Source of the DNA: JAKAVK01 sp964419095
Lineage (GTDB): Archaea; Micrarchaeota; Micrarchaeia; Micrarchaeales; CABMGC01
Direction of reading: 5' to 3'
DNA: 26,638 nucleotides
Assembly: GCA_964419095.1 (NCBI GenBank)
Contig: CAYQOG010000011.1
Span: forward strand, 1-26,638
This document shows positions 7,052 to 13,660 of the stretch, in pieces; the first letter of the stretch is position 1, and every line of letters begins with the position of its first letter. The translations under genes were made by a program, and so were the position numbers. Below the pieces are notes generated by a model. It saw only the letters and a program-made list of their open reading frames with translations. It did no database searches and had not been told where the DNA came from.

Positions 7052-7693
7052 ATGAGAGCAGCAGATGCAGTGACATACTTCCGCACGGCGCTCGGAATAG
7101 TCGCAGTGTACCTGATTATAGCCAAAGTAAGTCCCATTCTCATAACAGCATTGATCGCTTTTGCGATGCTCCTTGACGCTGCCGACGGCTATGCTGCTGT
7201 CTGGGAGGGAAGCAAGGGCAGGATATCGCTGGCGCAATACATCCGGGCTTCAAGAGGCGACCAGAAGTACGGGGAGCAGGTGAAGAAGGTCAAGCTCGGG
7301 CTTGCAAAGACCGCAAAGTACGGGCCGAGGATAGATGTCGCGGGGGACCGCGTAGTTGAATATGCGTTCTGGATCGTTTATACCTATGTGATGGTAATTC
7401 CTCTCTTTGTCCTATTGATAATAGTTGTGAGGCATTCCTTTGTCGATGCGCTGATGGGCGCGAAAGGGACGTCGTCAAAGATGAAGACCTCTTTCGCAAG
7501 GCTGGTCTATTCGTCAAGCATAGGAAGGAGCGGGATAAATGTCGTAAAGTTCGCTGCGTTCTCATACCTTGCATTCGTCTATGTCTGGGGATATCCGCTC
7601 TGGATAGGATACGTCCTCGTCGCATTGCTTGTCATATACATCCTTCTGAGGGGCGCAGCGGAAGTATACGAGACCCTCTCAACAAAGGAATGA
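7052..7693 (+). CDS. CDP-alcohol phosphotransferase-like membrane protein with a split motif
   Basis: This 213-aa protein has several hydrophobic segments, at about 15-41, 103-127 and 166-203. The family transfers a phospho-alcohol from a CDP-alcohol, for example in making phospholipid headgroups, at the membrane, and carries D-x2-D-G-x2-A-R-x8-G-x3-D-x3-D. Here the first half is DAADGYAAV (Asp42, Asp45, Gly46) and the second half is GPRIDVAGD (Gly91, Asp95, Asp99). All four metal-binding or catalytic Asp residues are present. However, Arg is replaced by Val50, and the gap before Gly91 is 40 residues instead of 8, a 32-residue insertion rich in Lys and Gly. The stop overlaps the ATG of the DUF192 gene, so the two are co-transcribed. 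The substrate is unknown; a divergent archaeal phospholipid synthase is the best guess. Confidence 0.65.
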   Translation: MRAADAVTYFRTALGIVAVYLIIAKVSPILITALIAFAMLLDAADGYAAVWEGSKGRISLAQYIRASRGDQKYGEQVKKVKLGLAKTAKYGPRIDVAGDRVVEYAFWIVYTYVMVIPLFVLLIIVVRHSFVDALMGAKGTSSKMKTSFARLVYSSSIGRSGINVVKFAAFSYLAFVYVWGYPLWIGYVLVALLVIYILLRGAAEVYETLSTKE

Positions 7694-8112
7694 GCATGGT
7701 CATAAACTGGATATTCTACAGGCTTACAAGCTTCAAGACATCGGCGGTGATGTGCAATGGAAAAAGGATAAAGGTCTTTGTTGCTGACAACTTCGCAAGG
7801 CAGCTGGTTGGGCTGATGTATAGGGAAAGCCTGAAACCGGACGAAGGAATGCTATTTGTCTTCGGAAGGGAATCAAGGTGGGGAATATGGATGATGGACA
7901 TGAGGTTCAGCATAGACATAGTCTGGATGGACAGGGATGGCAAGGTTGTGAACATAAAGAAGGATGCCCAGCCTTGCAAGTCTGTGCTAGATTGTGAGAC
8001 CCATAGGCCGTCAAAAGACTCGAGATATGTGCTTGAGCTTGCGGCTGGAGGCGTTTCGCGGTACAGGATAAAGGTTGGCGATTCGATCCGCATGGGCGCT
8101 GCGCGAGCCTAA
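7690..8112 (+). CDS. DUF192 family protein (COG1430)
   Basis: This 140-aa protein matches the DUF192 fold. QLVGLMYRESLKPDEGMLFVF is followed by WGIWMMDMRFSIDIVWMDRDGKVV, the family's GLM...GMLF...WM...DI...D..G pattern. A C-terminal VLELAAGG...KVGDSI segment ends the domain. The family's biochemical role is not established. The N-terminus (WIFYRLTSF) is mildly hydrophobic, but no clear signal peptide is visible. The ATG overlaps the previous TGA as ATGA, so it is probably coupled to the CDP-alcohol phosphotransferase-like gene. Its TAA overlaps the stop of the convergent transporter gene. A second ATG at 7696 is possible. Confidence 0.8.
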   Translation: MSMVINWIFYRLTSFKTSAVMCNGKRIKVFVADNFARQLVGLMYRESLKPDEGMLFVFGRESRWGIWMMDMRFSIDIVWMDRDGKVVNIKKDAQPCKSVLDCETHRPSKDSRYVLELAAGGVSRYRIKVGDSIRMGAARA

Positions 8113-8885
8113 TAGGTTACTGCATAGTTGAGCACATATGCGATTACAAATCCTACGAGTATGCCCGCGTATGTCAACCAGACATAGTATCCTTTTAGTC
8201 TGCGGTTATCCTTCGCCTCCTTGGCGCTCCTGTTCATGTTGACGTGGAATAGGACAAGGACTATGTAGAGGATTGCGGCGCTTGCCAGCGAATCGAAGAA
8301 AATGACAAAATAGTTGGAGAAGAAGACAAGCCCTATCAGCGTTCCTATTATAGTGGGCAGTCCGCCTATCAGGAAAGCGCCAACGACGAATCTTTTCTCT
8401 ATCTGCTTCTTCAGGCCCACCAACGGAGCGGCGATAGGAAATCCTTCCGTGATGTTCTGCAGTGAGAATGCAATGACCGTTATAACGTAAATCGAAACAA
8501 GCCCAAGCGCGCTTGCCGAGCCGAATAGAAGGCCCTCGGTAAGGTTCTGGAATCCTATGCCTACGGCAGCCAGCACCGAAGTCCTCTTCGGATTCTCCTC
8601 AGGATCCCTGCTGCTTTTTGGCGTCACGAAGAAGAGGAATGCCAGTGCGAAACCTCCGATGAATATGAGAAGCAGCGGATTTGTTATATTATTGCTGCCG
8701 AAGACGCTTGCCACGTCGCCGTAGATATCGACGAGAAGGAAGGCGAGTATCCCTATCGCCCCTGCATTCAGGAAGAGCATGTGCTTTGTCTTCATGCCCT
8801 TGCTGAAGATTATCGGCATGGAGAGGAATACGGATAAGGCCATCACGAAAGATAGCAGTATTGTCAGGTATGCGTTGATCATCAC
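8109..8885 (-). CDS. ZIP-family-like metal transporter with altered metal-site motifs
   Basis: This 258-aa, roughly eight-helix membrane protein is related to ZIP (ZupT/GufA-type) divalent metal importers. In that family helices 4 and 5 carry HNxPEG motifs whose His, Asn and Glu line the metal path. Here the equivalent segments read FQNLTEGLLFG (Gln113, Asn114, Glu117) and LQNITEGFPIAAPLVG (Gln143, Asn144, Glu147). In both, His is replaced by Gln and Pro by Thr, while Asn, Glu and Gly are kept. Other helices (AGAIGILAFLLVDIYGD and VVGAFLIGGLPTIIGTLIGLVF) match the fold. A TATA box at 8913-8920 lies about 30 nt before ATG 8885. Transport of an atypical metal, or loss of transport, is possible. 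Confidence 0.7.
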   Translation of the reverse strand: MMINAYLTILLSFVMALSVFLSMPIIFSKGMKTKHMLFLNAGAIGILAFLLVDIYGDVASVFGSNNITNPLLLIFIGGFALAFLFFVTPKSSRDPEENPKRTSVLAAVGIGFQNLTEGLLFGSASALGLVSIYVITVIAFSLQNITEGFPIAAPLVGLKKQIEKRFVVGAFLIGGLPTIIGTLIGLVFFSNYFVIFFDSLASAAILYIVLVLFHVNMNRSAKEAKDNRRLKGYYVWLTYAGILVGFVIAYVLNYAVTY

Positions 8886-8912
8886 TAGGCCTTTTTGATA
8901 TTTTATAACTCA

Positions 8913-8920
8913 GTTATAAG
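8913..8920 (-). promoter_or_regulatory. TATA box for the ZIP-like gene
   Basis: Minus-strand CTTATAAC is centred about 31 nt before the ATG at 8885, predicting a leader of only about 6 nt. A second A/T-rich run at 8898-8908 is too close to the start to be the box. Confidence 0.45.
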
Positions 8921-8953
8921 AACAGACTTATTAAGGTTTCTGCTGCCGCGCAA

Positions 8954-10015
8954 TTAGAGCGATGCAAGCTCCTCCTTCTCCTTCTGAGTGAACGATCTCC
9001 TTATCGGGTCGAGCATGCCTGAGATCGCAGCGGCGACGCTGTTCTTCAGGTCCATCGGATGCAGCTTCTTCTCCCTGAAGGTATTCTCAAGCTCGTCATA
9101 CGAGGCGAATTCGATGTCTCCGCCGAATTTTTCAGGCCTCTCGACAAATAGCTCTTTGTCTATCGGGAAGATGACGTACTTGCAGAGTTCGAGCACAGGG
9201 TTGTTTTCCACGACGCCGTCGGGGCACCATGCGTTCTTTAGCGTAGCCTTTACCTCATCGTCGCTTGCAAGCACAGGTATTGCGGAGCCAGCCTTCGACT
9301 TGCTCATCTTCATCGCCGCGACGATCTCCTCCTTCTCAGCCGATTCCGCAACCTTCGGAGGCTCTGAAAGGCTTGCGAGCAGGTGATGGTGCACAGGCAC
9401 TACGCTCCCAAGGCCCATTTCCCTGAACAGCTCCTTTGCGAGCATGTGCACCCGTCTCTGATCTATCCCCGAGTGGGGTATGTCAGCTCCAAGGGCATGT
9501 ATGTCTGCAGCCTGCATTATCGGGTAAAGATACTGCGATACATGAAGCACGTCCTTCTCGCTCCTGCCCTGTATGATCAGGGTCCTGGTCGCCCTGGCCA
9601 TGGTTGTCTTGGAGGCCATGCGCATCACGAGCTTCCAGAAATCGTCGTTTCCTTTATAGAGATCGGAGCCGAGCACCACCTTTGTGTTGGGGCAGTAGAT
9701 GTTGAAGAGCTTCTTGTAGAACTGCGAGATCTTCAGTATCTTGTCCCAGTCCCCTCCGAGCTTGTTGTTGGCCATCGTGTGCCAATCGGCAAGCCAGACC
9801 TGCGTTTTTATCCCTGCCTTGTCGAAGTCATTGATCTTCTTTCCCGCAACGAGTATGTGACCTATGTGCGGCATCCCGCTTATCTCAAAGCCTATGTAAT
9901 GGACAGGGCGCGCCTTTGTTTCAAGGAGACTTCGCATCTCGTTCTCAGTAACGATCTCCTCTGTGGGAGCCTCCTTTACGAGCTCCAGCCTTGACTCGAT
10001 GTCCATTGAACCCAT
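8954..10015 (-). CDS. tyrS: Tyrosyl-tRNA synthetase, archaeal type
   Basis: This 353-aa class I synthetase attaches tyrosine to tRNA-Tyr. The catalytic domain opens with HYIGFEISGMPHIGH, with HIGH at residues 50-53. LADWHTMANNKLGG and QYLYPIMQAADIHALGADI plus GIDQRRVHMLAKE are archaeal/eukaryotic TyrRS hallmarks and separate it from TrpRS. The KMSKS loop is exact at 236-240. The C-terminal domain is the compact archaeal anticodon-binding domain, and the length is normal for archaea. A TATA-like AATAAAAG at 10034-10041 lies 22-31 nt before the two candidate ATGs (10015 and 10006), so the mRNA is probably leaderless; either start adds only three residues. Confidence 0.93.
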   Translation of the reverse strand: MGSMDIESRLELVKEAPTEEIVTENEMRSLLETKARPVHYIGFEISGMPHIGHILVAGKKINDFDKAGIKTQVWLADWHTMANNKLGGDWDKILKISQFYKKLFNIYCPNTKVVLGSDLYKGNDDFWKLVMRMASKTTMARATRTLIIQGRSEKDVLHVSQYLYPIMQAADIHALGADIPHSGIDQRRVHMLAKELFREMGLGSVVPVHHHLLASLSEPPKVAESAEKEEIVAAMKMSKSKAGSAIPVLASDDEVKATLKNAWCPDGVVENNPVLELCKYVIFPIDKELFVERPEKFGGDIEFASYDELENTFREKKLHPMDLKNSVAAAISGMLDPIRRSFTQKEKEELASL

Positions 10016-10033
10016 ACCTACTATACATTAAGT

Positions 10034-10041
10034 AATAAAAG
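10034..10041 (-). promoter_or_regulatory. TATA-like box for tyrS
   Basis: Minus-strand CTTTTATT is centred about 22 nt from ATG 10015 and 31 nt from ATG 10006. The divergent ftsZ promoter lies about 65 bp away, so the two are separate. Confidence 0.4.
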
Positions 10042-10102
10042 AGTGTCGCCGAACCAATCGCCGCTTCCTCAGAAGTCCAGAAGTCTTTTTATTCCTTTGC
10101 AG

Positions 10103-10109
10103 TATATTA
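10103..10109 (+). promoter_or_regulatory. TATA box for ftsZ-secE
   Basis: TATATTA is centred about 30 nt before ATG 10136, predicting initiation near 10132 and an almost leaderless ftsZ mRNA. A second A/T run at 10086-10092 is further away. Confidence 0.45.
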
Positions 10110-10135
10110 ATTGCATTGCGACTATTTCCAATGGA

Positions 10136-11251
10136 ATGATCCGAATGGCAGAACCTGCTCCAAACCCACCACAGAACCTTACCTCTGTTGATGATGAGGA
10201 GCTGCTCAAGTTCATTGAGTCAGCAAAGCCCAAGATATACGTAGTGGGAGCTGGGGGCAGTGGATCGAACACCACTACGAGAATGTCGGAGCTCAACATA
10301 GAGGGAACGACGCTCATAGCAATGAACACGGATGCGCCGCACCTTGCGCGCACAAGAGCCTCGAGGAAAGTGCTGCTCGGAAAGAAGTCTACAAGAGGGC
10401 TTGGCGCTGGAAGCGATCCTAAAGTCGGAGAGGAGGCTGCAATCGAGAGTAAGGAGGACATAAGGCACCTTCTGAGCGACGCGCAGCTCGTCTTTCTCAC
10501 ATGCGGGCTCGGAGGCGGGACAGGCACGGGCTCAATTTCAGTCATAGCGCACGAGGCAAAGGAGCTTGGGGCGCTCACAGTTGCAATCGTCACCCTTCCT
10601 TTCACAAGCGAGGGCAAGGTGAGAATGAGAAATGCGCTGGAGGGGCTTGCGAAGCTGAAGAGGGTCACAGACACCACGATAATAATACCGAACGACAAGC
10701 TGCTTGCCGTGGCACCTGACCTTCCGCTCAACATGGCATTCAGGATAAGCGACGAGATACTTGCGAAGGCTACAAAGGGAATCATTGAGATGGTAACGAA
10801 GCCGGGCATGGTAAACCTTGATTTCGCTGATTTGAGGAGCGTGCTCAAGGACTCCGGCTACGCAGTGATAGGAATCGGGGAGGCCAATGCGACGCAGGCG
10901 ACTGACAGGTCGATAGTTGCAATAGAGAATACGCTCAAGAGCCCGCTGCTCGATGTAAACCTCTCAACGGCGAAGAAGGCGCTTGTAAACATCATAGGAG
11001 GCGACGACCTCACCCTGCGCGAGGCGGAGAACATATTCCAGGAAGTCTCGGGAAGGATAAGCGAGGATGCGATGATGAAGTGGGGAGCGAGAATAGACCC
11101 GACCATGCAGAAGAATGTGCTGCGCATAATGGTCGTGCTTGGAGGGGTGGAGTTCGCCGAATACACGGAAACGGGACTCAAGAGAAGGATAGTTGAGAAT
11201 ACGGACATGGACCTCGACAGGATCTTCGAGGACGAGACAAAGACCAGGTAG
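10136..11251 (+). CDS. ftsZ: Cell-division GTPase FtsZ
   Basis: FtsZ is the tubulin-like GTPase that forms the division ring at mid-cell. The protein is about 371 aa. PKIYVVGAGGSGSNT is the first nucleotide-binding loop. The tubulin signature GGGTGTG lies at residues 126-132. The T7 loop NLDFADLRSVLKDSG supplies the catalytic acidic residues to the neighbouring subunit. The end is short and acidic (DLDRIFEDETKTR), as in archaeal FtsZ. The start at 10136 was chosen because the family has a short tail before the GTPase domain and the TATA box predicts initiation at about 10132; ATG 10145 is also possible. The stop touches the GTG of the secE frame, a conserved archaeal ftsZ-secE gene order. Whether it is FtsZ1 or FtsZ2 cannot be told here. 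Confidence 0.95.
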   Translation: MIRMAEPAPNPPQNLTSVDDEELLKFIESAKPKIYVVGAGGSGSNTTTRMSELNIEGTTLIAMNTDAPHLARTRASRKVLLGKKSTRGLGAGSDPKVGEEAAIESKEDIRHLLSDAQLVFLTCGLGGGTGTGSISVIAHEAKELGALTVAIVTLPFTSEGKVRMRNALEGLAKLKRVTDTTIIIPNDKLLAVAPDLPLNMAFRISDEILAKATKGIIEMVTKPGMVNLDFADLRSVLKDSGYAVIGIGEANATQATDRSIVAIENTLKSPLLDVNLSTAKKALVNIIGGDDLTLREAENIFQEVSGRISEDAMMKWGARIDPTMQKNVLRIMVVLGGVEFAEYTETGLKRRIVENTDMDLDRIFEDETKTR

Positions 11252-11259
11252 TGCTGTTT

Positions 11260-11445
11260 ATGAATTTCAATCCCATAAAGTCATTGGCGGATTTCTATGC
11301 AGACGCAAAGCATGTCCTCAGCGTAAGCTACAGGCCCGACAGGGAAACCTTCATGCGCACGCTTAAGATAGTGATAATAGGGATACTCATCCTCGGAATA
11401 ATGGGCTTCGTGGTCTCTGAATTGATAGGACTAGTAGCGCATTGA
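11260..11445 (+). CDS. secE: Protein translocase subunit SecE (Sec61 gamma)
   Basis: The 61-aa protein has the Sec61-gamma pattern: an amphipathic N-terminal helix (SLADFYADAKHVLSVSYRPDRETF) lying on the membrane, then one tail-anchored transmembrane helix, residues about 36-60. It clamps SecY in the Sec channel in the cytoplasmic membrane. It follows ftsZ immediately and is co-transcribed with it. ATG 11260 leaves 8 nt after the ftsZ stop; an in-frame GTG at 11251 overlaps the ftsZ TAG by one base and would add three residues. NusG, often next in Euryarchaeota, is not found here. Confidence 0.88.
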   Translation: MNFNPIKSLADFYADAKHVLSVSYRPDRETFMRTLKIVIIGILILGIMGFVVSELIGLVAH

Positions 11446-11458
11446 GAGAATTTGCAGC

Positions 11459-12166
11459 TTAGGCCGTAACGTCGCCGGCGGCTTTGCCTCTTAGAAGTGA
11501 TTTTAACTTGAGCTTGAGGAGCAGGTCCATATCCATTTTCCTTGAAAGGTGCGTTGAGAGGGCAGTTGCAAGGCCTGCTGTGAAGGCAGTGAGGATGCGC
11601 CCCTCATTTCCGAAAGGGGAAAGGTGGTATCCTAGAACCTGCGCAAAGCCCCAGTAGTAATAGGGGCTCATTTCAGATCTCCGGGGAGGCTTCGTTTTCC
11701 GCAGTGCGCTCAGGTATTTTCCGTCGACCTTTGCGAAGGCTGCGACCTTGACGCTCGGGTTTATGTTTCTGAACACCTTTGCATATGCAGGCACCCGGGA
11801 TCCGTATTGAAGGACGATGCCGGGAGCTACGAATGCCCTTCGGCTCACCCGTGTGTCCCCAAAGTTTATGTCATCGGGCATGTTGCGGAGATACGATTCG
11901 TCGTTGGCGAAGTTCTCTGCTATTGCCTCTGTTGCCCAACCGCCACCTTTCCTGCGGGTCAGGTAAAGGCTCTGAACGCTGTGGTACTGCGTGTAATCCG
12001 CGTCCTTGCCTTCAAGCACGCCGGGAGGGGAATAAAGCCTGAAGAGCGCATGGTCGACATCACGAGGCAGCCGATGGAGCGCATCGTAGCTGTATACCAT
12101 GTTCTCCTTGAACCTTCCCTCGTCAAAAGGCCGGGGCTCTCTGTTGCGCCTGATGCTAAGTGCCAT
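11459..12166 (-). CDS. Hypothetical protein, 235 aa, family not recognised
   Basis: I do not recognise this family. The protein is basic and Tyr-rich. It begins MALSIRRNREPRPFDEGRF, has a central part with QSLYLTRRKGGGWATEAIAENF, then FVAPGIVLQYGSRVPAYAKVF. Near the C-terminus the weakly hydrophobic stretch SPYYYWGFAQVLGYHL and a helical segment ILTAFTAGLATALSTHL precede a basic tail (LLLKLKLKSLLRGK). There is no signal peptide or clear catalytic motif. ATG 12166 was chosen because a minus-strand box, TATTTTTAAGG at 12197-12207, lies about 35 nt upstream; the longer reading runs through that box. It is convergent with ftsZ-secE. A membrane-associated protein is possible, but function cannot be assigned. 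Confidence 0.65.
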   Translation of the reverse strand: MALSIRRNREPRPFDEGRFKENMVYSYDALHRLPRDVDHALFRLYSPPGVLEGKDADYTQYHSVQSLYLTRRKGGGWATEAIAENFANDESYLRNMPDDINFGDTRVSRRAFVAPGIVLQYGSRVPAYAKVFRNINPSVKVAAFAKVDGKYLSALRKTKPPRRSEMSPYYYWGFAQVLGYHLSPFGNEGRILTAFTAGLATALSTHLSRKMDMDLLLKLKLKSLLRGKAAGDVTA

Positions 12167-12196
12167 CCAATCACCACATACTCTGCCTGTCTTCCT

Positions 12197-12207
12197 TAAA
12201 AATATTC
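12197..12207 (-). promoter_or_regulatory. TATA-like box for the 235-aa gene
   Basis: Minus-strand TATTTTTAAGG would start transcription about 10 nt before ATG 12166. It is the only A/T-rich box close upstream. Confidence 0.4.
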
Positions 12208-12248
12208 TGTTCAGAGGCAGCAGAAGGTTAATAACCACTGACCAAGAG

Positions 12249-12275
12249 ACCCGTGCCTTTCAGGGCGGAGATGAA
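12249..12275. repeat. Possible relic end of an IS200/IS605-type element
   Basis: The stretch CCCGTGCCTTTCAGGGCGG followed by AGATGAAT has the layout of a small G+C-rich imperfect hairpin next to a GATG-type motif, like the right end of the tnpB element at 13605-13634. The stem is weak (GCC/GGC plus a wobble), so this could be the left end of that element, a relic, or chance. Confidence 0.25.
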
Positions 12276-12326
12276 TTGAACTTTCAGGACTGCATAGGGA
12301 GGATAAGCTGCCTGAGGTGAAGACTA

Positions 12327-12346
12327 AAGTATATAAAAATATACTT
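12327..12346 (+). promoter_or_regulatory. Perfect 20-bp inverted repeat containing the tnpB TATA box
   Basis: AAGTATAT and its exact complement ATATACTT flank an AAAA spacer. The centre is about 24 nt before the tnpB ATG, so the repeat contains the TATA box and tnpB would be leaderless. A palindrome over the promoter could be an operator or an IS-end structure. Confidence 0.55.
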
Positions 12347-12359
12347 CAATAATAGTAAT

Positions 12360-13617
12360 ATGGAATCTATAAGGGCATATAGATTCAGGGTATATCCTGA
12401 CTTCAGGAGGCAGGAGGGGATAGACAATCAGCTTCTTCTCGCAAAGGAATTCTACAACCTGCTCCTTGAGAAATCGATATCCTCCTACAGGAAAGAAAAC
12501 GGTAAACTCTCAATGGGATCATTGAATAAATTTGCAAAGGAAATAGAAAAGGAGAAGAAGTACCTCAAACTCTATTCGCAGGCGAGATGCGAGATAAAAT
12601 ACCGTGTGATGAAGGCATTTCAGAACTTCTTTAGGCGGGTAAGGGAGAGACAGAGCGGTAAGAGACAAAAGGCGGGATTCCCGCGATTCAAGCCTATCGA
12701 CAGATACAAATCAATAACATACCCTCAGGACAACGGTTCGTTCTCGATCGAAAAGGGCAGGCTGCGGGTCTCGAGAATAGGGACCATGAAAATAGAATTG
12801 CACAGGGAAATTGAGGGGGAAGATAAAGACGCTCACCATAAAGAAGGAGGCGGGAGATTATTATGCGGTCTTCACGACAACAAGTGAGATAGACCCTCCA
12901 GAAGTAAAGGATACTAACCCAGTAGGAATCGACTTGGGCCTGAATTCTTTCATCGCGATCTCAGACGGTACAAAGATAGAGAAACCCAAGTTCTTCAGGC
13001 AGAAGGCAAAGAAGATAGCGCGTTGGCAGAGGATAGTCGCAAGAAGGGATAAAGGTTCCAGGGGGAGGCAGGAGGCAAAAGAACGCCTGCAGATAGAGTG
13101 GAGGAACATAACCAGCCAGTCGAATGACTTCATGCATAAACTCTCCAATTCTCTTGTCAATTCTGGATACACATCATTCTCAGTAGAGAAACTTGACATA
13201 CAGAACATGGTAAGGAACCACAACCTTGCACAGGCAATCAGTAACGCTTCTTGGAACAGGTTTGTCCAATTCCTTTCATACAAGGTTGAGAGTGCCGGTA
13301 TGCAGGTAACGGGTGTCCCTGCAAAGAATTCAACCCAGGAGTGCTGCAACTGCGGCAATATAAAGAAGTTAGGTGAAACATTGGGATTAGGTGACAGGAT
13401 TTACCACTGCAATGCCTGTGGGATTGCCATGGACAGGGATATAAATGCGGCAATTGTAATAAAGAAAAGAGGAATACTCATAAGAGCTAGGGAGGGATAC
13501 TCCCGAAGTAACGCTCAGGGAGAGAGTGTAAGACCTCAAAAGGAGGCGGTTCTCGAGGAACTGGGAACATACCCTGCGTCATCACAGATTAACGCGGGAG
13601 GAAGCCTCAGGCGTTAG
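12360..13617 (+). pseudogene. tnpB: TnpB RNA-guided nuclease, frameshifted
   Basis: Two overlapping frames together encode a normal-length TnpB of about 418 aa, the RNA-guided DNA nuclease of IS200/IS605 elements. Frame one covers the N-terminal helical and wedge part, from MESIRAYRFRVYP to HREIEG. Frame two continues KIKTLTIKKEAGDYYAVF. The switch lies in a run of five G at 12815-12819; removing one G restores a single frame. The RuvC residues survive: Asp in GIDLGLN, Glu in FSVEKLD, Asp in MDRDINAA. The zinc-finger pairs CCNCGN and YHCNACG survive too. Each half is free of stops, so the lesion is recent, a sequencing error in a homopolymer, or a site of frameshifting. The guide RNA is probably made from the 3' end. 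Confidence 0.85.
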
Positions 13618-13624
13618 CCCGAGG
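13605..13624 (+). repeat. Right-end hairpin of the tnpB element, likely part of the guide RNA
   Basis: CCTC and GGC pair with GCC and GAGG across a GTTA loop, with one A/C mismatch. The tnpB stop TAG lies across the loop and stem. AGGATGTCAC follows directly. In this family the guide RNA overlaps the end of tnpB and runs across the right end, with the flanking chromosomal bases acting as guide. The hairpin is seen; the RNA is inferred. Confidence 0.5.
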
Positions 13625-13660
13625 AGGATGTCACTAACCTGAAATGAGGAAATCAAGAGC

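Larger units (their letters stand above)
12327..13634 (+). mobile_element. IS605/IS1341-type element carrying tnpB only
   Basis: The element is recognised from the tnpB gene plus a right-end hairpin and an AGGATGTCAC motif just beyond its stop. No tnpA (HUH transposase) lies nearby, so it would need a transposase supplied elsewhere. The right boundary near 13634 is supported by the hairpin; the left boundary is not visible and is set at the promoter palindrome for convenience. Such elements lack terminal inverted repeats and target duplications, so the ends cannot be fixed from this window alone. Confidence 0.5.

Noticed and set aside
6962..7237. 92-residue N-terminal extension of IleRS
   Set aside because: The extension has no synthetase-like sequence, would overlap the divergent gene, and crosses the likely promoter.
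9383..9994. 203-codon plus-strand frame inside the TyrRS gene
   Set aside because: It is antisense to conserved synthetase motifs and has low-complexity, His/Leu-rich translation, as expected for a shadow frame.
10069..10848. 259-codon minus-strand frame inside ftsZ
   Set aside because: The Ser-rich translation is the reverse complement of conserved FtsZ sequence; no promoter or independent support.
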